DNA of 5,762 bases from contig JAKAWO010000205.1 in NCBI GenBank assembly GCA_021827255.1, forward strand, positions 1-5,762, written 5' to 3'. Made by a program: the position numbers and the translations under genes. Below are positions 1 through 5,231 of this stretch, piece by piece. The notes below the pieces were generated by a model. It had not been told where the DNA came from. It did no database searches and was given only the letters and a program-made list of their open reading frames with translations. How positions within the stretch are numbered: position 1 is the first letter of the stretch; every line of letters starts with the position of its first letter. This stretch comes from Acidobacteriota bacterium (GTDB lineage Bacteria; Acidobacteriota; Terriglobia; UBA7540).

Positions 1-2
1 TG

Positions 3-161
3 GTTCGGTTCCATACCTCGGCAACGTTCAAACGCGCCGGCATCACGAAGGAGTATCATGTCATCCGCGGCTACATCCTGCTGAAAAAGCCTTCGATGAT
101 CCGGATACAAGGCCAAGCGCCGGTGGCTCAGCCCGAAGACTGTGGCATTGCTGCGGACTGA
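3..161 (+). pseudogene. N-terminal part of a LolA/LolB-fold protein, cut off by an in-frame TGA
   Basis: Frame 3 is open from the window edge to a TGA at 159-161. The 52 codons include the stretch GYILLKKPSMIRIQGQAPV, which resembles the early beta-strands of acidobacterial LolA/LolB-like proteins (remembered family pattern: 'G..LL.KPSM.R..G..PV...'). The same frame resumes right after the stop with RQLRLSIPPKN, the next conserved strand, so both pieces belong to one gene. The segment just before the stop (codons for AQPEDCGIAAD, 126-158) does not look like the family, which usually has a hydrophobic run ending in S/T-D-G there. Frame 1 over the same bases reads KTVALLRTDGS, which fits better. 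This suggests two compensating indels (near 126 and 167) rather than a plain nonsense change. The gene's start, signal peptide and any lipobox lie outside the window. It is either a real disruption or an assembly error. Confidence 0.6.
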
Positions 162-167
162 CGGCAG

Positions 168-701
168 TTGCGCCTCTCGATTCCGCCGAAAAACCTGTTT
201 CTGATCGGACGAGATAACTATCGAGGGCCGCGGAAACCGGGATTGGAGAACCTGCGCCCTCAGCATGTTCTGGAGGCGCTGCTGATCCCTCCGGTGGAAC
301 CTACAGAAGAATACTTTGTTGAGGAAGACGACCGGGGGGGGCGCTCGTATTATGTCCTGACGGTGGTCAAACCGGGAGGGGATGGGGCGCTGAAGCTTGC
401 GCGCAAGATTTGGTTTGACCGGACGGACCTGAGAGTGGCTCGGGCAGAGATTTACGGCGCGGGCGGAAGGCTGGAGGAGGACGTAACCTACTCAAACTAC
501 GGGGATTTTCAGGGGATTTCCTACCCTTCAGATATCAAGCTCCGGCGACCGGAGGAAGGCTATAGGCTGAGCATTCAGTTCCAGAAGATCATCTTTAATG
601 AAGAAATTTCTCCGGAAAAATTCGAGTTGCCGGCGCCCGCGAACGCCAAAATCATCCAATTAAACGCGGTGAAGCTGCAGGAGGCGCCGAGTGATCGGTA
701 G
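168..701 (+). CDS. LolA/LolB-like outer-membrane lipoprotein-sorting protein, C-terminal part
   Basis: The 177 codons from a nominal TTG at 168 are the bulk of a LolA/LolB-fold protein whose N-terminal piece lies at 3-158 in the same frame. Visible family features are RLSIPPKNLFLIGRDNY near the start, NLRPQHVLEALLIPP (the usual 'N.RP....EALL' segment), alternating strand patterns such as ARKIWFDRTDLRVARAEIY, YPSDIKLRRPEEGYRLSIQF, and a closing FELPAPANAKIIQL. Known members bind lipids or acyl chains in a half-barrel in the periplasm or at the outer membrane. The TTG has no ribosome-binding site and falls inside a conserved strand, so it is unlikely to be the natural start. The gene overlaps the permease start by 11 bp and contains that gene's Shine-Dalgarno, so the two are probably translationally coupled. 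A run of eight G at 334-341 is kept in frame. The family call is fairly sure; LolB-like receptor versus second LolA-like carrier cannot be decided. Confidence 0.7.
   Translation: MRLSIPPKNLFLIGRDNYRGPRKPGLENLRPQHVLEALLIPPVEPTEEYFVEEDDRGGRSYYVLTVVKPGGDGALKLARKIWFDRTDLRVARAEIYGAGGRLEEDVTYSNYGDFQGISYPSDIKLRRPEEGYRLSIQFQKIIFNEEISPEKFELPAPANAKIIQLNAVKLQEAPSDR
679..684 (+). promoter_or_regulatory. Shine-Dalgarno AGGAGG for the ABC permease
   Basis: A perfect AGGAGG lies six bases before the GTG at 691. It decides for that GTG over the in-frame ATG at 703, which would be 18 bases away. It is the strongest ribosome-binding site in the window and sits inside the end of the preceding gene. Confidence 0.8.
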
Positions 702-1788
702 AATGATCGCCCAGAACATTCTGCGGCGACCGATCCGGACGGTGATCAGCGTTTTGGCGGTGGCCATCGAAGTGGGCATGGTGATGTTGGTGGTCGGCCT
801 CACCCACGGGATGTTGCACGATTCGGCGCGCCGGATTGGCGGTTTGGGAGCGGATGTCATGGTCCAAGCGCCGCACGCCTCCATGTTCCTCGGCATGACG
901 ACGGCGCCCTTGCCGATCAAGCTAGGCGACCGCTTTGCCCAGCTCAACCACGTCCAGGCGGTGACGCCGGTCCTCTTCCAATTCGACTCTTCCGGCGTAT
1001 CCCTCATCTGGGGCATTGATATGGAAAGCTGGAACCGCGTGACGGGCGGATTCGCCTATCTTCGCGGCGGGCCTTTTACGGGACCGTACGACGTGTTGGT
1101 GGATGACTGGTACGCCCGGCAGAATCACGTCCGAGTGGGCCAGACACTGCACCTGCTGAATCACAACTTCCGCGTGGCCGGTATTGTCGTGCATGGGAAG
1201 GGGTCACGGCTGTTTATTCCGCTGGTGACAGCGGAACACCTTGCTGAACAACAGGAGCGCGCGTCCATCTTCTTTATCAAATGCACGAACCCTGGCTACA
1301 CGGACGACGTGATCCATTCGATCAAGGAGCTGCTCCCCAACTACACGGTTTTGTCAGTCCAGGAGTACATGTCCCTTTTGACTTCCAATGACCTTCCGGC
1401 CTTGACCGATTTCATTACGGTGTTGGTGGCGATTGCGGTGATGATCGGCTTTCTAGTGATTTTCCTTTCCATGTACACCACCATCGCGGAGCGGACGCGG
1501 GAAATTGGGATTTTGAAATCCCTGGGGGCCACAAAGGGGTATATCATAGAGCTGATCCTGCGGGAGGCCGGCGTTCTGTGCCTGGCCGGCATCATTGTCG
1601 GGTACGCGGGAACGTGGGCCGGACGGATGCTGATCTACACAACGTTCCCTACGGTGACGGTTGAGTTGACGGTCCGGTGGGCTGCGTGGGCGGCTTTATT
1701 GGCCCTGACGGGATCCCTGGTGGGCGCTTTTTATCCTGCGTTGCGGGCGGCGCAACTCGATCCGGTTGACGCTCTTGCCTACGAATAG
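691..1788 (+). CDS. ABC transporter permease, FtsX/MacB-type (LolC/LolE-like)
   Basis: This 365-aa inner-membrane protein has the layout of the LolC/LolE/MacB permease class. There is one N-terminal membrane helix (about 16-38), a periplasmic domain of about 200 residues (40-238), then three helices (about 240-264, 290-312, 330-350). The cytoplasmic loop after helix 2 carries ERTREIGILKSLGATKGYI (267-285), the FtsX-domain segment that couples to the ATPase. The C-terminus PALRAAQLDPVDALAYE (349-365) is the usual ending. Such permeases do not pump through a channel; they transmit ATP-driven motion to extract lipoproteins or act on periplasmic partners. The GTG start is set by AGGAGG at 679-684. 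Only one permease gene is present, so a homodimer (as in LolF-type systems) is inferred. A LolA-like gene in the same operon favours lipoprotein release over antibiotic or peptide export, but the substrate is not shown by the sequence. Confidence 0.88.
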   Translation: MIGRMIAQNILRRPIRTVISVLAVAIEVGMVMLVVGLTHGMLHDSARRIGGLGADVMVQAPHASMFLGMTTAPLPIKLGDRFAQLNHVQAVTPVLFQFDSSGVSLIWGIDMESWNRVTGGFAYLRGGPFTGPYDVLVDDWYARQNHVRVGQTLHLLNHNFRVAGIVVHGKGSRLFIPLVTAEHLAEQQERASIFFIKCTNPGYTDDVIHSIKELLPNYTVLSVQEYMSLLTSNDLPALTDFITVLVAIAVMIGFLVIFLSMYTTIAERTREIGILKSLGATKGYIIELILREAGVLCLAGIIVGYAGTWAGRMLIYTTFPTVTVELTVRWAAWAALLALTGSLVGAFYPALRAAQLDPVDALAYE

Positions 1789-1820
1789 GCCCCCCGAGGG
1801 TTAGCCAGAGTTGGAAGAGT

Positions 1821-1844
1821 CCGGCGGCGCGCCCGCGGAGCCGG
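1821..1844 (+). repeat. GC-rich inverted repeat before the ATPase start
   Basis: CCGGC (1821-1825) and GCCGG (1840-1844) can pair around a 14-base loop that itself contains the palindrome GGCGCGCC (1826-1833). It occupies the 68-bp gap between permease and ATPase, 12 bases before the ATG, where no good Shine-Dalgarno is seen. It could affect ATPase translation or RNA stability; in GC-rich DNA it may equally be chance. Confidence 0.2.
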
Positions 1845-1856
1845 CAGCTTGGTGCG

Positions 1857-2525
1857 ATGGAACCTCTCATTGCTACGCATGACCTGAAGAAAGTTTATCG
1901 AATTGGGAAGGTGAGCGTCCCGGCATTGCGGGGAATCAGCATCAACGTCCAGGAGGGGGAATTTGTGGCGGTCGTCGGGCCCTCCGGGTGCGGCAAGTCC
2001 ACACTTTTGCACGTCCTCGGAGGGCTGACGCGGCCCACCAGCGGGAAGGTCCTGGTGGATGGGAACGACCTTTTCGGCATGAGCGACGCGCAGCGTACCC
2101 GATTCCGCGCCCATAAGATCGGATTCGTCTTCCAGCGTTTCAACTTGCTGCCCACCCTCACGGCGCGGGACAATATCCTCCTGGCGCAGCAGATCGGGGA
2201 TGGGTGCAATCCGCACCGGTTTGCAAGCGTCACGGCGATGCTGGGCATTGTGGACAAGCTCCGTTACCGGCCCAATGAGATGTCCGGAGGCGAGCAGCAG
2301 CGGATCGCCATCGCCCGGGCCATCGTCTGCGAGCCTAAGATTCTGATGGCCGATGAGCCGACGGGCAATCTGGATAGCGAGAATTCCCAGATCGTCCTCA
2401 ACATGATGCGCGCGGTCAACCGTGAATTCCGCCAGACTATCCTGATGATCACTCACAACCCGGCGGCGGCGGCGGTGGCGGATCGTATCATCCGGATGCG
2501 AGACGGACACGTCGTTTCTGACTGA
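1857..2525 (+). CDS. lolD: ABC transporter ATP-binding protein, LolD/MacB-ATPase family
   Basis: This 222-aa ATPase contains every motif of an active ABC nucleotide-binding domain: Walker A GPSGCGKST (41-49), Q-loop glutamine in VFQRFNLLP (Q93), signature MSGGEQQR (142-149), Walker B ILMADEP with catalytic E167, D-loop NLD (171-173) and switch histidine H200 in THN. The length and the segment NLLPTLTARDNILL match the LolD/MacB/FtsE group that partners with FtsX-type permeases. It should form a cytoplasmic dimer energising the permease encoded 68 bp upstream. The ATG at 1857 gives a standard N-terminus (MEPLIATHDLKKVYRIG), but its ribosome-binding site is weak; the nearest GGAG (1837-1840) is too far away. 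A short CGG repeat (2461-2481) encodes the alanine run after the switch histidine. Family and activity are near certain; the symbol rests on the LolA-like gene nearby and is a family-level assignment. Confidence 0.9.
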   Translation: MEPLIATHDLKKVYRIGKVSVPALRGISINVQEGEFVAVVGPSGCGKSTLLHVLGGLTRPTSGKVLVDGNDLFGMSDAQRTRFRAHKIGFVFQRFNLLPTLTARDNILLAQQIGDGCNPHRFASVTAMLGIVDKLRYRPNEMSGGEQQRIAIARAIVCEPKILMADEPTGNLDSENSQIVLNMMRAVNREFRQTILMITHNPAAAAVADRIIRMRDGHVVSD

Positions 2526-2549
2526 AGCAAGCCGCTCTCCTCCGGTTGG

Positions 2550-3029
2550 ATGGCCGAGAACAGCATGAACTCAGGCGCCGAACCCCAGGAATCGTCGGAT
2601 GCGCCCGCTCGACCGCTCATCGCAGCGCCGGCCCGGCCGAGAGGGTGGGGCAAGGCGCGTAAGTTCATTGTCCGCTCGGTCTTCTGGTCCTACGAGCGAG
2701 GAAGCTGGCAATACGACATCATCGTGCTGGTGATTTTGGCCTTCATTTTTATAACGCCCGTTTCCTGGTTCCACGATCGTCCGCGGTTGCGGCTCTCCGA
2801 CTTGCGGCACGTGCAGGGGATCGTGCAGCTCAGTCACAAGAAAGACATGTGGACGTTCCAGGTGGACGCCCGCTTGGTGCAGTCGGAGGGGAAACCAGAC
2901 CTCGATAGCGTGCTCCAGGACCTGCTGAAATCCCGCCTTCGGCGGCCTTTTACGGTCAGCTCCGTGACTCCCGTCAAAGACCGCAACGGCGTCATTCTCG
3001 GCTACGACGTAGCGCTCCAAACCCATTGA
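2550..3029 (+). CDS. small single-pass membrane protein of unknown function in the Lol-like operon
   Basis: I do not know a function for this 159-aa protein. It has a polar, proline/alanine-rich N-terminus (about 1-35), a basic stretch (RGWGKARKFIVRS, 31-43), then FWSYERGSWQYD (45-56), one hydrophobic helix (about 57-71), and a soluble C-terminal domain of about 85 residues with alternating hydrophobic patterns (LRHVQGIVQLSHKKDMWTF; VSSVTPVKDRNGVILGYDVAL). The basic residues before the helix predict a cytoplasmic N-terminus and a periplasmic C-terminal domain. Proteins with the same FWSYERG..QYD motif are remembered as acidobacterial hypotheticals. It starts 24 bp after the ATPase stop and overlaps the in-frame TTG/ATG extension of the next gene, so it is almost surely co-transcribed. 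A role as transporter accessory or carrier docking factor is inference. No clear Shine-Dalgarno is seen; ATG 2565 is an alternative start. Confidence 0.75.
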   Translation: MAENSMNSGAEPQESSDAPARPLIAAPARPRGWGKARKFIVRSVFWSYERGSWQYDIIVLVILAFIFITPVSWFHDRPRLRLSDLRHVQGIVQLSHKKDMWTFQVDARLVQSEGKPDLDSVLQDLLKSRLRRPFTVSSVTPVKDRNGVILGYDVALQTH

Positions 3030-3064
3030 TGCATCTTCCTCTTGGCATTGAGAATCAAATCAGA

Positions 3065-3070
3065 AAGGGA
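3065..3070 (+). promoter_or_regulatory. probable ribosome-binding site deciding the LolA-like start at 3074
   Basis: AAGGGA lies directly before the ATG at 3074, with the GG about five bases from it. Together with the signal peptide that begins exactly at this ATG, it argues against the longer starts at 3026 (TTG) and 3029 (ATG). Confidence 0.5.
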
Positions 3071-3073
3071 CTC

Positions 3074-3805
3074 ATGAGGAAATTTGGATTCATTCTGAAG
3101 TTATCGATCGCCGCCGCGCTGCTCGTGGCAGGCGCGGTGCAAGCTCAGCCCGCGGCCGGGAGGGGCGTCCTTGGGCGTCGTAAGTACTCCCAGAGGTTGA
3201 CGCTGGCGGAGATCCTTGGGCGCATGAGCGAAGCAGGGAAACACCTCAAGACCATCAGCGCCGAGCTTGCTTATACGAAGGTCACGGTGCTCATCAACGA
3301 CCGCTCAACCGAAAGGGGCACGCTGCTCTTCCGCAATGGCAGAAATCCAGAAATCCGCATTGACTTCGGCCAGCCGGATTCGAAGACGGTGCTGTTTCGG
3401 AAAAATAAAGGGGAAATCTACCTGCCCCGGATCAATCAGATTCAGGTTTACGACCTGAGCCACCATCAAGGACTGGTCCAGCAGTTCCTGCTGCTGGGGT
3501 TCGGCTCCGACACGGATGAATTGAAAAAGGCCTACGACATCCGATTTGTTAAGGAAGTGCAGATTGGGGGCAATCAAACCGCCTTGCTGGAACTGGTGCC
3601 GAGGAACAAGCAGGTGGCCGCCCAGCTCTCCAAGATTGATCTGTGGATCAATGAAGAATCGTGGTTTCCGGTGCAGCAACAATTTCTCGAGCCCGGAGGC
3701 GACTACATGACCGCCCGGTACACCGACATCCGGGTCAACCGAGGGATTCCTCCCTCCGAATTCCGCATCAAGGTAAAAGGCGCCAAGCGAGTGAAGATGG
3801 GCTAG
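3074..3805 (+). CDS. periplasmic outer-membrane lipoprotein carrier, LolA-like
   Basis: From the ATG at 3074 this is a 243-aa secreted protein. It has a classic signal peptide, with basic start MRKFG, hydrophobic core ILKLSIAAALLVAGAV and likely cleavage after VQA (residue 24). No lipobox cysteine is present, so the mature protein should be soluble in the periplasm. The mature part has the LolA layout: a helix at 43-59 (LAEILGRMSEAGKHLKT), then strands including GTLLFRNGRNPEIRIDF (82-98), GEIYLPRINQIQVYDL (113-128), LLELVPRNKQ (171-180), and IDLWINEESWFPVQQQF (188-204). LolA proteins receive lipoproteins from the LolCDE complex and carry them to the outer membrane. Being the last gene of an operon with a LolC/E-type permease and LolD-type ATPase fits that role. 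The frame is open back to 3026 (259 aa), but the extra residues would sit before the signal peptide, so the shorter form is preferred. Confidence 0.85.
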   Translation: MRKFGFILKLSIAAALLVAGAVQAQPAAGRGVLGRRKYSQRLTLAEILGRMSEAGKHLKTISAELAYTKVTVLINDRSTERGTLLFRNGRNPEIRIDFGQPDSKTVLFRKNKGEIYLPRINQIQVYDLSHHQGLVQQFLLLGFGSDTDELKKAYDIRFVKEVQIGGNQTALLELVPRNKQVAAQLSKIDLWINEESWFPVQQQFLEPGGDYMTARYTDIRVNRGIPPSEFRIKVKGAKRVKMG

Positions 3806-3908
3806 CACGGGGCCGCACGGAGAACCAGGCCAAATCCTTCCGAGCCGCCCTTTGAGGCCCCCAAGGCTGCGCTTCATCCCTATTTTTTCCCCATTTGGTT
3901 TTCCAGCC

Positions 3909-3937
3909 TTGCGGGTTGAAGGGCGAAGCTATATGCT
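3909..3937 (+). promoter_or_regulatory. weak candidate sigma70-type promoter for the radical SAM gene
   Basis: TTGCGG (3909-3914) and TATGCT (3932-3937) are 17 bases apart. They match the consensus hexamers at 3 and 4 of 6 positions. This is the best spaced pair I found in the gap, but such matches arise by chance, and acidobacterial promoters may differ. Confidence 0.2.
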
Positions 3938-3940
3938 GGC

Positions 3941-3963
3941 AGGGCTAAAAATTGCACAGCCCT
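3941..3963 (+). repeat. inverted repeat AGGGCT/AGCCCT in the intergenic gap
   Basis: AGGGCT (3941-3946) pairs perfectly with AGCCCT (3958-3963) around an 11-base A/T-rich loop. GCT (3935-3937) and AGC (3964-3966) can extend the stem across a three-base bulge. There is no T-tract after it, so it is not a typical intrinsic terminator. It lies just after the promoter-like element, so an operator or 5'-leader hairpin is possible. Confidence 0.3.
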
Positions 3964-4074
3964 AGCAAGATGAAATCAGGAAGCCGACGGAGCGCTACGC
4001 GGGTTTTCATCAGCACACAACGTGCTTAGACGAGGACGCAGCCGGGCGCGGCCGCCGGGACCTGTCAAACCAGA

Positions 4075-5103
4075 ATGAGCGGGCTTTCATTTCGCCGAAG
4101 AATTCGTTTCGTCCATACTCGATGGCGCGAGTTGAAAATGATTGCCAAAGCGCTCGCGTCGCCCCATCATCCGGTCTTAGCGCACATCATCCCGGTCCGG
4201 CGATGCAATTTATCGTGCACCTACTGCAACGAATATGACGATTTCTCAAAGCCCGTTCCGCTCGAAACGATGGTCCGGCGGATTGACCGGCTGGCGGAGC
4301 TCGGCACCAGCATTATCACCATCAGCGGCGGTGAACCGATGCTCCACCCTGAGCTCGACCAGATCATCCAGCGGATCCGGCGCACAGGAATGATCGCGGG
4401 CATGATTACCAACGGCTATCTGCTGACCGCGAAGCGCATCGAGGCGCTCAACGACGCCGGCCTCGAGCACCTGCAGATCAGCATTGACAACGTCCTGCCG
4501 GACGACGTGTCCAAAAAGAGCCTGAAGGTGCTCGACCAGAAGCTCCAACTGCTGGCGCGGCACGCCATTTTCCAGGTCAACATCAATTCCGTGCTCGGGA
4601 GCCCGGTGCGGAACCCGGAAGACGCGCTGGCCGTGGCGCGACGGGCGATCGAGCTGGGATTCACCTCGACCGTTGGAATCCTGCACGACCACCACGGACA
4701 GCTCCAGCCGCTCGGCGAGCGGCAGCAGGAGATCTTCGAGCAGATTATGAGTTTTGGCAAACGCTCTTACTCGCGCCTTAATTGGTTCGAGCACGACCTC
4801 GCCCGCGGCCTCCCGCACGAGTGGCGCTGCCGGGCCGGCAGCCGCTATCTCTACATCTGCGAGGACGGCCTGGTCCACTACTGTTCGCAGCAGCGCGGGT
4901 TTCCCGGCATTCCACTCGAACAATACACTCGCGAACACATGCGGCACGAGTACCTCACGCGCAAGGGCTGCGCTTCCCGATGCACCATCCAATGCGTGCA
5001 GCAGGTCGCTCTGCTCGACAACTGGCGCGACCCGCAGGACCGCCCCGCCTTTAAGCCCGCCGAATCCCTCGGCTCGATGCAAACCACCAGCCGCGGATCT
5101 TAA
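4075..5103 (+). CDS. radical SAM protein with SPASM-like C-terminal cysteine domain
   Basis: This 342-aa enzyme has the radical SAM cluster motif CNLSCTYC (C44, C48, C51), the SAM-binding GGEP (85-88), and later barrel segments ITNGYLL (111-117) and LQISIDN (133-139). It should cleave S-adenosylmethionine to a radical in the cytoplasm. The C-terminus holds six more cysteines: C252, C262, C270, C299, C303, C307. C252-x12-G265-x4-C270 fits the first half of the SPASM pattern (Cx9-15Gx4C), but the second half is CxxxCxxxC instead of the usual Cx2Cx5Cx3C. An auxiliary Fe-S cluster is likely. SPASM proteins often modify peptides, but no precursor peptide is seen nearby, and the substrate is unknown. 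The start is uncertain. ATG 4075 has no clear ribosome-binding site, and ATG 4138 (MIAKALASPHHPVLAHIIP) would keep the whole domain. It is convergent with the methyltransferase gene. Confidence 0.85.
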   Translation: MSGLSFRRRIRFVHTRWRELKMIAKALASPHHPVLAHIIPVRRCNLSCTYCNEYDDFSKPVPLETMVRRIDRLAELGTSIITISGGEPMLHPELDQIIQRIRRTGMIAGMITNGYLLTAKRIEALNDAGLEHLQISIDNVLPDDVSKKSLKVLDQKLQLLARHAIFQVNINSVLGSPVRNPEDALAVARRAIELGFTSTVGILHDHHGQLQPLGERQQEIFEQIMSFGKRSYSRLNWFEHDLARGLPHEWRCRAGSRYLYICEDGLVHYCSQQRGFPGIPLEQYTREHMRHEYLTRKGCASRCTIQCVQQVALLDNWRDPQDRPAFKPAESLGSMQTTSRGS

Positions 5104-5138
5104 ATGCCGGGGGTCTAGCCGCGGGATTCCGGATCTTA
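5089..5138 (+). repeat. imperfect local duplication across the radical SAM stop codon
   Basis: AGCCGCGG occurs at 5089-5096 and 5117-5124, and CGGATCTTA at 5094-5102 and 5130-5138. The first copy reads AGCCGCGGATCTTA without a break; the second has eight extra bases inside. The first copy supplies the final codons and most of the TAA stop. It looks like an old short tandem duplication with a 28-36 bp period. Confidence 0.4.
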
Positions 5139-5225
5139 TCGCGCTCAGTCTGGCGCCTGGCGGCGCCAACCTCATGCCAGCCCGACCCAGTTTTGAGAGG
5201 TATCGGGCCAACCCGCGCCCGGCAT
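5104..5225. repeat. 8-bp inverted repeat bracketing the convergent intergenic region
   Basis: ATGCCGGG (5104-5111), directly after the radical SAM stop, is the exact reverse complement of CCCGGCAT (5218-5225), seven bases short of the methyltransferase stop. The arms are 106 bases apart and almost span the gap. Chance occurrence in a gap of this size is plausible. Confidence 0.25.
5151..5168. terminator. perfect 7-bp hairpin between convergent genes, possible bidirectional terminator
   Basis: TGGCGCC (5151-5157) and GGCGCCA (5162-5168) form a perfect GC-rich stem with a four-base loop. It lies 47 bp after the radical SAM stop and 63 bp after the methyltransferase stop on the other strand. 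No T-tract follows on either strand, so it is not a canonical intrinsic terminator; it may stop polymerase weakly or protect 3' ends. Confidence 0.4.
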
Positions 5226-5231
5226 GGGAGG

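Larger units (their letters stand above)
3806..4074. other. 269-bp intergenic region between the Lol-like operon and the radical SAM gene
   Basis: No convincing coding sequence is seen. It holds a T-rich patch (CCCTATTTTTTCCCC around 3878-3890) without a strong hairpin directly before it, an inverted repeat at 3941-3963, a small stem AGCAC/GTGCT with a five-base loop (4012-4026), and a very GC-rich stretch with GCGGCCGC just before the radical SAM start. The length suggests that transcription ends after 3805 and restarts here. Confidence 0.5.

Noticed and set aside
2461..2481. CGG trinucleotide run as a possible microsatellite or phase-variable site
   Set aside because: It is in frame, encodes a short alanine run in a surface segment after the switch histidine, and length changes would only add or remove residues; ordinary for GC-rich coding DNA.
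1779..2510. Antisense open frame of 243 codons opposite the ABC ATPase
   Set aside because: Shadow of a gene with complete Walker, signature and switch motifs; histidine/arginine/aspartate-rich sequence without domain signs.
3026..3073. Longer N-terminus for the LolA-like protein from TTG 3026 or ATG 3029
   Set aside because: It would put 15-16 polar residues before a complete signal peptide; ATG 3074 has a purine-rich ribosome-binding site. The TGATG overlap remains a possible coupling start, so this is not fully excluded.
3305..3877. Antisense open frame of 190 codons opposite the LolA-like gene
   Set aside because: The + strand has a signal peptide and LolA pattern; the antisense product shows no motif or ribosome-binding site.
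3840..3890. Intrinsic terminator after the LolA-like gene (AGCC...GGCT pairing followed by T6)
   Set aside because: The possible stem is only about four pairs with a long loop, and the T-run lies well downstream of it, so it does not meet the usual shape.
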